Source: Xenorhabdus griffiniae (GTDB lineage: Bacteria; Pseudomonadota; Gammaproteobacteria; Enterobacterales; Enterobacteriaceae). Taken from it: DNA of 64,000 nt. The notes under the pieces are model-generated. The model saw nothing but the letters and a program-made list of their open reading frames with translations. It searched no databases and had not been told where the DNA came from. This document shows positions 33,511 to 42,712 of the stretch, piece by piece; the first letter of the stretch is position 1; each line of letters begins with the position of its first letter. Location of the stretch: assembly GCF_037265215.1 (NCBI RefSeq), contig NZ_CP147737.1, positions 2,698,001-2,762,000 on the forward strand, written 5' to 3'. A program made the position numbers and the translations under genes.

Positions 33511-33694
33511 ACATCAACATAAACGTTACCAGCCCATCAGACTTACCCTGCCTGATGGAACCAGCGGCCAAGTCATCACTGACCGCCGCTGCGCCGTCTT
33601 CTACGACTTCCCGCCCGAAGTCAAAATCGAGCCGGTTGACAACCACCAGAAGGCAGAGGCCGACAGTTTATTCCTCACCCGTAAACCTGATTAA
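33503..33694 (+). CDS. Small hypothetical phage protein
   Basis: A 63-residue protein (QPIRLTLPDGTSGQVITDRR). GAGGCAAGACCC precedes the ATG; overlaps the HNH gene by eight bases. Function unknown. Confidence 0.5.
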   Translation: MLKHQHKRYQPIRLTLPDGTSGQVITDRRCAVFYDFPPEVKIEPVDNHQKAEADSLFLTRKPD

Positions 33695-33760
33695 GCCTAA
33701 TCAGAAATCTGGTCACGTAATGCATAGCATGATGGGACATCCACCGAACGGAGCACCATC

Positions 33761-33952
33761 ATGCAACCCTGGCAACCGGGACAACAACTATTAACTGACT
33801 TCGATATCAAACTGGGACGATTAGCCGCCAGCATCAAAAATGCGCCCTGTGATCAGGCAGAGATTACCCGCGCTTGTGACACCGCTGATCTGCTCATTTT
33901 ATCAATGATGAGGCAAGACCATGAAAAACCACTGCGACATTATCACCGATGA
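33761..33952 (+). CDS. Small hypothetical phage protein
   Basis: A 63-residue protein (FDIKLGRLAASIKNAPCDQA). GGAG stands before the ATG. The last 32 bases overlap the DUF4224 gene start. A genuine gene is likely but not certain. Confidence 0.4.
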   Translation: MQPWQPGQQLLTDFDIKLGRLAASIKNAPCDQAEITRACDTADLLILSMMRQDHEKPLRHYHR

Positions 33953-34139
33953 AGAAATGGAAGAATTGACTGGGTATCAAGTTCCCTCCAAACAATGCGA
34001 GGCACTGGCCAAACATGGCATTTTCTTTATTACGCGCCAAGACGGTAAACCCCGAACAACCTGGAAGCATTTTAACCACCCCATGATTGCCACCCGTTAC
34101 TCTAAGCCTGCCGAAGAGCCCGATTTCGAGAACATGTAA
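33921..34139 (+). CDS. DUF4224-family protein, excisionase-like partner
   Basis: A 72-residue protein: DIITDEEMEELTGYQVPSKQ, LAKHGIFFITRQDGKP, then TTWKHFNHP. It has the DUF4224 pattern. These genes sit directly before a phage integrase, as here (two bases before), and are thought to act as directionality factors. GAGGCAAGACC stands directly before the ATG. Confidence 0.75.
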   Translation: MKNHCDIITDEEMEELTGYQVPSKQCEALAKHGIFFITRQDGKPRTTWKHFNHPMIATRYSKPAEEPDFENM

Positions 34140-34141
34140 TT

Positions 34142-35164
34142 ATGGCCAGAACAAGGAAGAACGCCGCCGATGCCAAGTTACCCAAACGGGTCTATCGGGG
34201 AAAAACCAAATTTGAATTTCATCCAGCCAGAGGGGGATCGATTTCCCTTTGCCCTCTGGACGCCCCGCTTTCAGTTATCTGGGCGGAGTATGAAAAAATT
34301 ATCTGTGACATGTCACGCGAGGAAAACACCGTGTCAAAATTAATCAAACAATTCCTGGCTTCAGCCACGTTTCAGGATCTGGCGACAGACACCAAAAAAG
34401 ACTATCGGAAATATGCCAACAAGCTGATCCCTGTTTTTGGGAGAATGGCACCGGACAATGTGAAACCTGAGCATGTCAGAAAGTATATGGACAAACGCGG
34501 GCTGAAGAGCAGGACACAGGCCAACCGCGAAAAAACTTTCTTGTCCCGGGTCTACAAGTGGGGCTATGAGCGTGGAATGGTCAAAGGTAATCCGTGTAAA
34601 GGCGTGCAGCAATACAAGGAAAAAGCGCGGGAACGGTATATCACGGATGCGGAATATCATGCACTTTATTCCGTTGCCCCTACTGTCGTTAAAGTAGCGA
34701 TGGAGCTGGCTTACTTGTGCTGTGCGCGGCAAGCCGATGTTCTGTCACTCACCCGCGCCCAGCTAATGGAAAACGGGATCTTTATTCGCCAGGGTAAAAC
34801 CGGCAAAAAACAAATTAAAGCCTGGACGAAACGCTTAGAAAATGTGGTGAAGCTGAGTAACACACTCATAACTGATCCCGGTATTGTCAGCCTGTATGTA
34901 ATTTGTCAGGCCAAAGGCCATAAATATACCCGCGATGGTTTTAACAGCCGCTGGAAAAAAGCCAGAGCCGCCGCAAAAGAGGCATTTCCTCATCTGGATT
35001 TTAATTTCACTTTTCACGACTTAAAGGCAAAAGGCATCTCCGATCTGGAAGGTACGCTGGCCGAAAAACAGGTAATTTCGGGTCATAAAAACATTACCCA
35101 GACCGCAAGATACAACAGAAAAATTGAAGTGGTTCCGGTTGTTGGCGGCCAACACACGGGATAA
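34142..35164 (+). CDS. Tyrosine integrase of prophage 2
   Basis: A 340-residue phage integrase. Catalytic parts: CCARQADVL (Arg), QGKTGKK (Lys), HDLKAKG (His with Lys in place of the usual second Arg), ISGHKNITQTARYNR (His and Tyr). The FHDLKAKG form occurs in one branch of phage integrases. The gene ends 115 bases from the tRNA-Leu 3' end, so leuZ or the DNA between is the likely attachment site. Confidence 0.9.
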   Translation: MARTRKNAADAKLPKRVYRGKTKFEFHPARGGSISLCPLDAPLSVIWAEYEKIICDMSREENTVSKLIKQFLASATFQDLATDTKKDYRKYANKLIPVFGRMAPDNVKPEHVRKYMDKRGLKSRTQANREKTFLSRVYKWGYERGMVKGNPCKGVQQYKEKARERYITDAEYHALYSVAPTVVKVAMELAYLCCARQADVLSLTRAQLMENGIFIRQGKTGKKQIKAWTKRLENVVKLSNTLITDPGIVSLYVICQAKGHKYTRDGFNSRWKKARAAAKEAFPHLDFNFTFHDLKAKGISDLEGTLAEKQVISGHKNITQTARYNRKIEVVPVVGGQHTG

Positions 35165-35165
35165 T

Positions 35166-35197
35166 ATTAGGAAAGGATATTAGGAATTTATTAGGAA
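35166..35197. repeat. Three direct repeats ATTAGGAA after the integrase
   Basis: ATTAGGAA occurs at 35166-35173, 35179-35186 and 35190-35197, with periods of 13 and 11 bases, directly after the integrase stop. This spacing near one helical turn resembles integrase arm-type binding sites. Confidence 0.5.
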
Positions 35198-35213
35198 TGT
35201 GATTTGTGTCATG

Positions 35214-35241
35214 AAAAAAGCCACCGCGAAGGTGGCTTTTT
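35214..35241. terminator. Bidirectional terminator between integrase and tRNA genes
   Basis: GCCACCGCGAAGGTGGC arms with A residues before and T residues after; works on either strand. On the minus strand it would end the glyW-cysT-leuZ transcript, on the plus strand the integrase transcript. Confidence 0.8.
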
Positions 35242-35278
35242 CTAACCCTAACTCAATGTTTTACATCAAGTTTTTATT

Positions 35279-35365
35279 TGGTGCCCAGGGCGGGACTTGA
35301 ACCCGCACAGCCTTACAGCCGAGGGATTTTAAATCCCTTGTGTCTACCGATTTCACCACCTGGGC
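35279..35365 (-). tRNA. leuZ: tRNA-Leu (TAA)
   Basis: Reads GCCCAGGTGGTGAAATCG at the 5' end, an anticodon loop with TAA (GGGATTTAAAATCCC), a long variable arm typical of Leu tRNAs, a GTTCAAGT T-loop and encoded CCA. Last of a three-tRNA operon with Cys and Gly. Confidence 0.95.
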
Positions 35366-35371
35366 TAAATT

Positions 35372-35445
35372 TGGAGGCGCGTCCCGGAGTCGAACCGAGG
35401 TTGACGGATTTGCAATCCGCTGCATGGCCACTCTGCCAACGCGCC
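35372..35445 (-). tRNA. cysT: tRNA-Cys (GCA)
   Basis: A 74-base cloverleaf: GGCGCGTT acceptor start, anticodon loop with GCA (GGATTGCAAATCC), GGTTCGACTCC T-arm, encoded CCA. Middle gene of the tRNA operon. Confidence 0.95.
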
Positions 35446-35450
35446 TTTCT

Positions 35451-35526
<76 letters not shown>

Positions 35527-35668
35527 CTTTCCGAACCGCTTGATTTACTTAACTTGTTTCGTAAATCTCATGTGCCGTTCGATGCGTTGCATTCTACTTA
35601 CTTCACGAAATGAGTCAACACAATTATTTATAAAACTCGTTCGTTCGATGGTTTTTGCGTCACTTGGA

Positions 35669-36217
35669 TCAACTTTCACGCAAATCCTTCCATGCAGCGC
35701 TCAAATATTGAAACATTGACCAGAACGTCAGGACCGCAGCAGCGTATAATAGGATGAATCCCCCTACTTCAAGTTCAATGCAAGGACGCCATAATAAGGC
35801 AACCAATGCCGCCATTTGTGCTGTAGTTTTTATTTTTCCCATCCAAGAAACAGCTACACTACTGCGTTTACCCAATTCCGCCATCCACTCACGCAGAGAA
35901 GATATGATAATCTCACGAGCAATCATCGTCGCAGCAGGTAACGTAATCCACCACGTATGGTAATGTTCTGCAATCAGTACCAACGCAATAGCCACCATCA
36001 CTTTATCCGCCACCGGATCAAGAAATGCGCCAAAACGTGTCGTCTGCTTCCACAAACGGGCAAGAAAACCGTCAAACCAATCGGTTGCAGCAGCGATAAT
36101 AAAGATAATGGCACATAACATCGGTGCCCATTGGAATGGCAAGTAAAATGCCAAAACAAAGAATGGAATTAAGGCAATACGAAATAGGGTAAGCCATGTT
36201 GGAATATTTAATTGCAT
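35669..36217 (-). CDS. pgsA: Phosphatidylglycerophosphate synthase
   Basis: A 182-residue membrane enzyme that joins CDP-diacylglycerol to glycerol-3-phosphate, committing phospholipid to phosphatidylglycerol and cardiolipin. The CDP-alcohol phosphotransferase motif D49-G-x2-A-R-x8-G63-x3-D67-x3-D71 is complete (DWFDGFLAR, then GAFLDPVAD). Several hydrophobic segments span the length, which is the usual size for the family. It follows uvrC as in related enterics. Confidence 0.96.
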   Translation of the reverse strand: MQLNIPTWLTLFRIALIPFFVLAFYLPFQWAPMLCAIIFIIAAATDWFDGFLARLWKQTTRFGAFLDPVADKVMVAIALVLIAEHYHTWWITLPAATMIAREIIISSLREWMAELGKRSSVAVSWMGKIKTTAQMAALVALLWRPCIELEVGGFILLYAAAVLTFWSMFQYLSAAWKDLRES

Positions 36218-36273
36218 AATGCTTAGTAACTATCTGGCCAAGTTAAGTTTATCAGTATGGTGCATCAATACTT

Positions 36274-38106
36274 CTAGTGTTTCAACGCATTATAGATTTT
36301 TTCTGCCAGTGCATAAGAAATAGAAGGCACTTTTGCGATCTCTTCTACACTTGCATTGCGTAAAGGCTGTAATCCACCCATATATTTAAGTAACATTTGT
36401 CTACGTTTTGGCCCAATACCATCAATCGACTCCAATGTACTGGTCTTTTTCACTTTTTCCCGACGCTGACGATGCCCTGTAATGGCATGGTTGTGAGATT
36501 CATCACGAATATGCTGAATAACGTGTAATGCAGGTGAATCCGGAGGAAGTGCGATCCCTTCTCCTTCCGCTTCAAAAAATAGGGTTTCTAACCCAGCCTT
36601 ACGATCACTGCCTTTCGCAACGCCAATTAGCTTCGGATACTTTTTATTCCATTCAACCTCCAAAGAATCGAAAACTTCAATCGCACGCGCAAGCTGCCCT
36701 TTTCCACCGTCAATAAAAATAATATCCGGGATTTTTGTCTGATCGATAGCTTTGCTATATCGACGACGCAAAACTTGATTCATCGCAGCATAATCATCCC
36801 CTGGAGTAATACCTGTAATATTATAGCGTCGGTATTCTGCACGAACCGGACCATTAGCATCAAAAACGACACATGATGCGACAGTTTGTTCTCCCATCGT
36901 GTGACTGATGTCAAAACACTCCATACGGTGGATTTTTTCAGATCCAACAAATGTAGCCAATGACGCTAATCTCTGATGAATTGTCGATTGTTGGGAGAGT
37001 TTGGTCATCAAAGCTGTAGCGGCATTAGTGCGTGCTAATTTTAAATAGCGCGCTCTATCACCTCTTGGCCGTGCCTGGATATAGATTTTTCTGCCCGATA
37101 TTTCAGCAAGTGATTTTTCCAATAGTGCTTTCTCAGGTAATGCAAAATCCAACAAAATTTCTATTGGCAACGTCCTGTTTTGGCTTCCTTGGAGATAGAA
37201 TTGACCAAGGAAAGTTTGCACTACTTCATCTAATTTCGTATCAGCTGGAATTTTGGGATAATAACTTCGGCTACCTAATATCTTACCCTGGCGGATAAAT
37301 AAGACATGGACACAGGCCATTCCTGCCTCAAAAGCGACACTAATAACATCAAGATCATCGCCTTCTCCGGAAACAAATTGTCGTTCCGTAACTTGCCGTA
37401 CTGCTTGGATCTGATCGCGATAACGAGCAGCCTCTTCAAATTTAAGCTGTTGACTCGCTTTTTCCATTTTTGCAACCAGCTCATCCAATACTTGCTGATC
37501 TTTCCCTGCCAAAAACAAGCGGACGTATTCAACTTGCTGCTGATATTCTTCATCTGTTACAACCCCCTTAACACAAGGGGCCAAACAGCGCCCAATCTGA
37601 TATTGCAAACAAGGTCTTGAACGATTGCGGTACACATTGTCTTCACATTGGCGAATAGGAAATAGTTTCTGCAATAAAGCCAAAGTATCGCGTATTGCAT
37701 GAGAGTTGGGGAATGGGCCGAAGTATTCTCCTTTCGTATGTCTGGCGCCACGATATAAGGTTAAACGAGGGTGGATATCACTACTCAAGAAAATATAAGG
37801 ATAAGATTTATCATCTCTTAGTAATACATTATAGCGAGGCTGATACAACTTGATGTAGTTATGTTCAAGCAGAAGCGCCTCTGTCTCTGTGTGGGTAACG
37901 GTAACGTCTATCTGGACGATATTTTTCACTAATGACTCTGTTTTACGGCTACTAACTTGTACCCTAAAATAGCTAGATAAGCGTTTTTTTAGATCCTTAG
38001 CTTTACCAACATAGATCACTGTGCCAGTGATATCATACATGCGGTAGACACCCGGCTGACTGGTAACTGTTTTTAAAAATGCCTTTGAATTAAATAGTTC
38101 CGCCAT
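36274..38106 (-). CDS. uvrC: UvrABC excinuclease subunit C
   Basis: A 610-residue nucleotide-excision-repair nuclease that makes the two incisions around a lesion. The N-terminal GIY-YIG domain (PGVYRMYD, then [14 protein letters not shown]) and a UVR domain (about 205-240, [20 protein letters not shown]) precede the RNase-H-like nuclease domain and helix-hairpin-helix repeats at the C-terminus ([16 protein letters not shown]). Length and order fit E. coli UvrC. It follows uvrY closely (23 bases), as in the uvrY-uvrC operon. Confidence 0.97.
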   Translation of the reverse strand: MAELFNSKAFLKTVTSQPGVYRMYDITGTVIYVGKAKDLKKRLSSYFRVQVSSRKTESLVKNIVQIDVTVTHTETEALLLEHNYIKLYQPRYNVLLRDDKSYPYIFLSSDIHPRLTLYRGARHTKGEYFGPFPNSHAIRDTLALLQKLFPIRQCEDNVYRNRSRPCLQYQIGRCLAPCVKGVVTDEEYQQQVEYVRLFLAGKDQQVLDELVAKMEKASQQLKFEEAARYRDQIQAVRQVTERQFVSGEGDDLDVISVAFEAGMACVHVLFIRQGKILGSRSYYPKIPADTKLDEVVQTFLGQFYLQGSQNRTLPIEILLDFALPEKALLEKSLAEISGRKIYIQARPRGDRARYLKLARTNAATALMTKLSQQSTIHQRLASLATFVGSEKIHRMECFDISHTMGEQTVASCVVFDANGPVRAEYRRYNITGITPGDDYAAMNQVLRRRYSKAIDQTKIPDIIFIDGGKGQLARAIEVFDSLEVEWNKKYPKLIGVAKGSDRKAGLETLFFEAEGEGIALPPDSPALHVIQHIRDESHNHAITGHRQRREKVKKTSTLESIDGIGPKRRQMLLKYMGGLQPLRNASVEEIAKVPSISYALAEKIYNALKH

Positions 38107-38129
38107 GACTGATCACCCATCAAATCTTA

Positions 38130-38789
38130 TTACCCACCGTGAGTTACTATATTCTGCGCATCAAGCAATCCACAGCGTATTGCCATATGGGTCAATTCTA
38201 CATCACCTTTGATATTTAGTTTACTGAACATCCTATAACGGTAACTATTCACTGTTTTTGGACTCAGATTAAGCAACTCAGAAATCTCATTAACTTTGCG
38301 CCCCTGAGTTATCATTGTCATGATCTGCAATTCCCGCTCCGAAAGTTCATCCAACGGATTTTCTTTTGCAGGTGATAGTTGGTTGAGTGCCATCTGCTGG
38401 GCAATATCTGGTGAAATGTAACGCTGGCCTGCATAAACAGTCCGAATTGCATTGATCATATCCTGAGGAGCGGCAGCCTTGCTCAAATATCCCCTAACCC
38501 CTGCTTGCATCACTTTTGTGGGCAAAGAACTTTCAGTATGAATAGTCAGCATAATCACTCGTGTATCAGGTGAATAACGGATGATTTTTTTAGCCGCCTC
38601 CAACCCTCCTATACCGGGCATTCCCATATCCATCATGACAATATCCGTGCTGTTTGATCTACACCATCTGACCGCATCTTCTCCATTACTGGCTTCTCCT
38701 ACGACTTTTATCCCTTTTATATCATCAAGGACGCCTTTCACACCAATGCGCACCAGTTCATGGTCATCAACTAATAAAACATTAATCAA
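38130..38789 (-). CDS. uvrY: UvrY/SirA/GacA response regulator
   Basis: A 219-residue LuxR-type response regulator of the BarA/UvrY system. The receiver has the DD pair at 8-9 and phospho-acceptor Asp54 (MMDMGMPG), with Lys at about 104. A LuxR helix-turn-helix closes the protein (LSERELQIMTMITQGRKVNE). It activates transcription of the CsrB/C small RNAs, which sequester CsrA. The start is TTG 38789, with GGAG eight bases upstream; UvrY in relatives also begins MINVLLVDD. Confidence 0.96.
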   Translation of the reverse strand: MINVLLVDDHELVRIGVKGVLDDIKGIKVVGEASNGEDAVRWCRSNSTDIVMMDMGMPGIGGLEAAKKIIRYSPDTRVIMLTIHTESSLPTKVMQAGVRGYLSKAAAPQDMINAIRTVYAGQRYISPDIAQQMALNQLSPAKENPLDELSERELQIMTMITQGRKVNEISELLNLSPKTVNSYRYRMFSKLNIKGDVELTHMAIRCGLLDAQNIVTHGG

Positions 38790-39129
38790 ACAACATCTCC
38801 ACTAACATAATATCCACAATAATGATAAAATTAATAAACTCCAAAACAAAATGGACACGCTGAGTTTATCTTTATGATTTTCATAAGATAAATTGACAAA
38901 AAATAACATCCTCTCTCGAGTGAGAGAGAAACCTTTTGGATGAGATAACGGATTATACTAACATTAGGGCAAAACAGAAAGAAAATTGTCACATGTCAAT
39001 GAAATGAAATAAACATATAGCCAATTGATTTCACTTGATATTTTGTTAATAACATATCTCTATATTATTTATAGCAATCCATTTTAATCCAAAAAAATAT
39101 GGGGTGATACCTCCCCCATATTGCAATGA
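38790..39129. other. uvrY upstream region and GFA terminator
   Basis: AT-rich, no gene. At 39091-39124 the minus strand shows ATATGGGG...CCCCATAT followed by seven T residues, a terminator for the gene at 39130. The uvrY promoter should lie in the remaining 300 bases; no clear -35/-10 pair was resolved. Confidence 0.5.
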
Positions 39130-39531
39130 TCATTTAAATAAATTAAGGACGTCTGCTTTAGTCAGCATAGAGGTTTTTTCAACAAAGTTATAATATGCTG
39201 GCTTACTGTCCACATAAATTTGGCGAACTAATTTACCTGAATGACTATTCTCAAACAAAGCAACTGGGACATAATAAGCACTTGGCTGATGCAAGTGGTA
39301 AAAAAGGTGTGTTCCGCATCTGTTACAAAAAGCGCGTTCTGCCCATTCTGATGACGGATATGTTGAAATATTTTCAGCTCCCTCTATTTTTAGATCATCC
39401 TTACAGTCCACAGATAAAAATGGACCTCCATTCCATTTTTGACACGTTTCACAGTGGCATACGTTAATATCTTCAATGCGTTGATTGGTTTTCACACTCA
39501 CCGCACCGCATAAACAATGACCTTTATTCAT
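39130..39531 (-). CDS. GFA-family zinc protein
   Basis: A 133-residue member of the glutathione-dependent formaldehyde-activating enzyme (GFA) family. Zinc-binding Cys motifs: HCLCGAV at the N-terminus, CHCETCQKW and FCNRCGTHLFY. Only some members act on S-hydroxymethylglutathione; the substrate here is not known. Start at ATG 39531; GTG 39534 is an alternative. A single gene with its own terminator. Confidence 0.82.
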   Translation of the reverse strand: MNKGHCLCGAVSVKTNQRIEDINVCHCETCQKWNGGPFLSVDCKDDLKIEGAENISTYPSSEWAERAFCNRCGTHLFYHLHQPSAYYVPVALFENSHSGKLVRQIYVDSKPAYYNFVEKTSMLTKADVLNLFK

Positions 39532-39559
39532 CACTTAACTCTCTGTTAATAAGTTTATA

Positions 39560-39730
39560 CGCATTAAACTTCAAGTTGTAATTTACAACATTATAAATAG
39601 GTTTTCATAATACTGAGAGTATCAGATGTTGGAGTTCCTTACCCCGCGCGGCGCGCGGGGTAAGGAATACTCCTATCATTTTGAAACACTATTTATGACA
39701 CCTGATTTCTCCCCGCTTTGCGGGGAAATT
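39560..39730. repeat. Nested palindromic repeats
   Basis: A long imperfect palindrome occupies 39593-39698: ATAAATAGG...CCCCGCGC and GGCGCGCGGGG...CTATTTATG arms. Bases 39593-39650 recur exactly at 63919-63976. The flanks (ATTAAACTTCAAGTTGTAAT before, GATTTCTCCCCGCTTTGCGG after) match the two halves of another repeat at 45026-45118, so this palindrome appears inserted inside a copy of that one. No gene. Confidence 0.75.
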
Positions 39731-39874
39731 TTTATATCTCAGATCGCATAAATCTACCACTATATTTCATCAAAAATACCCTATTCACGACAATAAATCT
39801 CTAATTTTTAGCCATACAAATAAATTCTGGAAATTTCAAATTATGGTTTGATAGCTAGCGGGAAAATAAGTTAT

Positions 39875-40237
39875 TTATTTTTTCACATCTTCGTTATCTT
39901 CTTCATCATCAATGTGCCAGCTGTGCAGTATTCGGTGGACAAAAGGCGTCACCACCATTCCCACTGCGATAAAAAAGATAGCCTGAAGGAATAGTCCATA
40001 AATGGCAGCAAAATATTTTCCCAGTGTACTGACGGGTTCAATATGCAAGTTTTGTGTTCCAATCATTGAAACTGAATTTAGTATTGCATCAGAAATAGCA
40101 TGACTTTCAATCAAGAAAAAACCCAGGACACCAGGAATAATACCGATCAGAAAGATAATGAATGCATGTAAAAGAAAGCGCAGTATCCGTAAAAGAAATC
40201 GGTCAAAGCTAATTAATTTATCAGTAAATTTTTCCAT
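39875..40237 (-). CDS. Two-TM membrane protein, degenerate ion-channel-like
   Basis: A 120-residue inner-membrane protein: TM1 at about 21-43 (LLHAFIIFLIGIIPGVLGFF), a loop with a pore-like segment (NSVSMIGTQNLHIEP) and TM2 at about 75-102 (FAAIYGLFLQAIFFIAVGMV), then an acidic His-containing tail. The layout resembles the two-TM ion-channel domain, but the TVGYGD filter is not present (IGTQN). Role unknown. No operon partner. Confidence 0.6.
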   Translation of the reverse strand: MEKFTDKLISFDRFLLRILRFLLHAFIIFLIGIIPGVLGFFLIESHAISDAILNSVSMIGTQNLHIEPVSTLGKYFAAIYGLFLQAIFFIAVGMVVTPFVHRILHSWHIDDEEDNEDVKK

Positions 40238-40280
40238 ATCAGATCTCCACTAATAAATTAGTTACCATGGTGATTGTATG

Positions 40281-41207
40281 TTAGTTTTTATTTTTATCAA
40301 CGTTCATGAGCCGAACATTACTCAATATTCCCTGCCCCAAGAGCACTCCTACAATAGTGACAACAACGCCAATTATCTGTGGCAAGCTGGGGATATTTCC
40401 CATTATTAGCTGTATCATAAGTGCAAACATGGGAACCAAGTTAAAAAATATTGCCGTTTTTCCTGCTCCACGAATAGCAACTCCCATATTCCAAAAAAGA
40501 TAGGCAATAGTAGAACCACCAATACCTATATAGAAACAGGCCAAATGGCTTTCAAATGTTCCTGAAGATAATGCAGCTATTGGCGATTCCACAAAAATCG
40601 CAATAAACACTAATATGATCGCACCAAAAAGTATTGTCCAGCTCGTAGTCGCCAAAGGCGTCGCATCTTTGACAAATACCCGTATTCCCACTGTGTAAAT
40701 TGACCAACCGAGACTTCCCATAAAAATGATTATATCGCCGGCTACTATCTGAGAGACACCGCCCAACATCAATTCACCGTTGGTAATAACTAAAGTAACT
40801 CCCAACAAACTGATTGCCATACCAATAACTCTCATCAATCCAGGTAACCGACGATTTATAATCGCTTCCAGAATGTTGGCAGAGATAGGCGTCGTTGCCA
40901 CAATCAAAGCTGCCGTGACGGGGTTGGAACTTTGGAGACCAACAAAAAATGCCCCATTAAATCCCGCCACACCAATCGCCCCAAGAACAATAAATGCCCA
41001 CCAGTTTTGCTTCAAAACTTTACCGTGAATCCCCTCTTTCCATGCAAAAAAAATAAAAATACCGATAACTGCATAGAAAAAACGCTCAACAGAAGCTGTC
41101 CACGGTGGCAAACTCGTCAGTGCAAATTTTGTTACCTGAAAATTGGATCCCCAAAAGAATGTTGCAATTAGCGTTAGCACTATCGCTAACTGTGGAGTTG
41201 TTTTCAT
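40281..41207 (-). CDS. EamA/DMT-family exporter
   Basis: A 308-residue inner-membrane transporter with about ten hydrophobic segments and two EamA repeats (LTLIATFFWGSNFQVTKFAL at the start, IIIFMGSLGWSIYTVGIRVF in the second half). The family exports metabolites or amino acids; the substrate cannot be predicted. Divergent from a LysR-type gene 124 bases away, likely its regulator. ATG at 41207 sits eight bases from TAGGT; 41213 is possible. Confidence 0.85.
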   Translation of the reverse strand: MKTTPQLAIVLTLIATFFWGSNFQVTKFALTSLPPWTASVERFFYAVIGIFIFFAWKEGIHGKVLKQNWWAFIVLGAIGVAGFNGAFFVGLQSSNPVTAALIVATTPISANILEAIINRRLPGLMRVIGMAISLLGVTLVITNGELMLGGVSQIVAGDIIIFMGSLGWSIYTVGIRVFVKDATPLATTSWTILFGAIILVFIAIFVESPIAALSSGTFESHLACFYIGIGGSTIAYLFWNMGVAIRGAGKTAIFFNLVPMFALMIQLIMGNIPSLPQIIGVVVTIVGVLLGQGILSNVRLMNVDKNKN

Positions 41208-41331
41208 ATTCATTACCTATCTTGATTAATCTTAAATAAAATAATTCTTGGTAAAATCATTGTGGCATCTTTTAAAATTGAAATATTTAGGCAAAATTGG
41301 TAATCAAATTTTCAGAAACGGAAAATAAATC

Positions 41332-42243
41332 GTGCAATCACTTATTTGGGACGATATTCGAATATTCTTGGCAATAGCGCGAGCAGGAACTATCAGTAAA
41401 GCGGCTGAGCTTCTTGGTATTGGTGTGGCAACGGTATCGAGAAAAATAGAACGCCTGGAAAATACTTTCGGAATGCCATTATTTTTGCGGCATCAAACAG
41501 GTTATCAACTAACAGAAGATGGCGCAGAACTGTTGGAAAAAGCCAAAGCCATGGAAATGACAGCAAATTCATTTCTGTTTGAAGCCGATCTACGAGCAAC
41601 TATTGCCGGCAATATACGCCTTGCAACACTTGAAACACTCTCCAATTATTTAATTATGCCAAACTTGCCGACCTTACAAAAAAATCATCCAAATCTGACA
41701 TTAGAAATCACAACGGATAATTACACAGTAAACCTTCACCGTCGTGATGCTGATTTAGCACTTCGTATCATCAGACCGGAGCAAGGCCATGTCAATGTCC
41801 GACAACTAGGAATGCTGGGGTTTGGCCTTTATGGAAGCGAAGCCTATTTAGCCACCTGCACTTCCGATATATTTAGAGGTGAATACAACGACGCTCATTT
41901 TATTGGCTGGACAAGTGAATACTCACAACTTCCTTCCGTTAACTGGCTTAAGCAAACCTTACAAGGGCGTTCTCTTTCAGTCGCAACAACTTCGATTTGT
42001 TCTCAAATTGCAGCAGCAACTGCGGGCCTGGGATTAGCCGTGCTGCCTCATATTGCAGCCAATAACGCTGGGCTTACGTGTATTTCGCCTGATTTAGGCA
42101 TAGATAAACCCATCTGGCTTGTTATTCAATCTGATTTGGCCCATTCTCCCAGGATCCGGAAAGTGGCAGATTTTTTAGCAGATATAGTTTTTCAAAATCA
42201 GGATAAACTGTCAGGACGGTCACACCAATCGGGCATACTATAA
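41332..42243 (+). CDS. LysR-type transcriptional regulator
   Basis: A 303-residue LysR regulator. N-terminal winged helix: WDDIRIFLAIARAGTISKAA, ELLGIGVATVSRKIERLE, LFLRHQTGYQLTEDG. The rest is the substrate-binding fold. GTG 41332 is the start. It probably controls the divergent EamA exporter from the shared 124-base spacer; inducer unknown. Confidence 0.9.
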   Translation: MQSLIWDDIRIFLAIARAGTISKAAELLGIGVATVSRKIERLENTFGMPLFLRHQTGYQLTEDGAELLEKAKAMEMTANSFLFEADLRATIAGNIRLATLETLSNYLIMPNLPTLQKNHPNLTLEITTDNYTVNLHRRDADLALRIIRPEQGHVNVRQLGMLGFGLYGSEAYLATCTSDIFRGEYNDAHFIGWTSEYSQLPSVNWLKQTLQGRSLSVATTSICSQIAAATAGLGLAVLPHIAANNAGLTCISPDLGIDKPIWLVIQSDLAHSPRIRKVADFLADIVFQNQDKLSGRSHQSGIL

Positions 42244-42706
42244 CATTCCGCATAACCAACAGCGGCACACTTGATTGGATAAGCGATAAGATAGCCATCT
42301 AATTTTAATCTGGACTTCTGTCTAATCAATTATTATCGGCCAGGCTTCCGTTTAAGCTTATATTAAGATGTTAAAGATGAATAAATCTTTCCCATCCGAT
42401 GATATTCGGATAAAAAATAATTTTTATCCGATCTTACATACATATTATTTACAATTCATTTATTCACGTTATGATGTTGTTGTGATATTGTGTATTGCAG
42501 CATCATTATCTCATTGAACCAATTTATTAAAGAATAAACTTAAAAATTTGTTAAAACATAATTCAGTAAGACGCTATTTCCACTATTGGAGCAACTAAGT
42601 GATTTCTCTAAAATTGGTATATATTCTTTATTATCATTAATATATCGCCATACTCATATATAGAAAAACGGGGAAATACTTTATCTTTTTTAATCATGAG
42701 GTTACT
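42244..42706. other. AT-rich upstream region of the IS-disrupted gene
   Basis: No gene. Around 42446-42510 the sequence TATTTACAATTCATTTATTCACG is closely matched upstream of the small peptide gene (44751-44810), suggesting a shared promoter module. ATGAGG at 42696-42701 is the ribosome site for the ATG at 42707. Confidence 0.5.
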
Positions 42707-42712
42707 ATGTTA

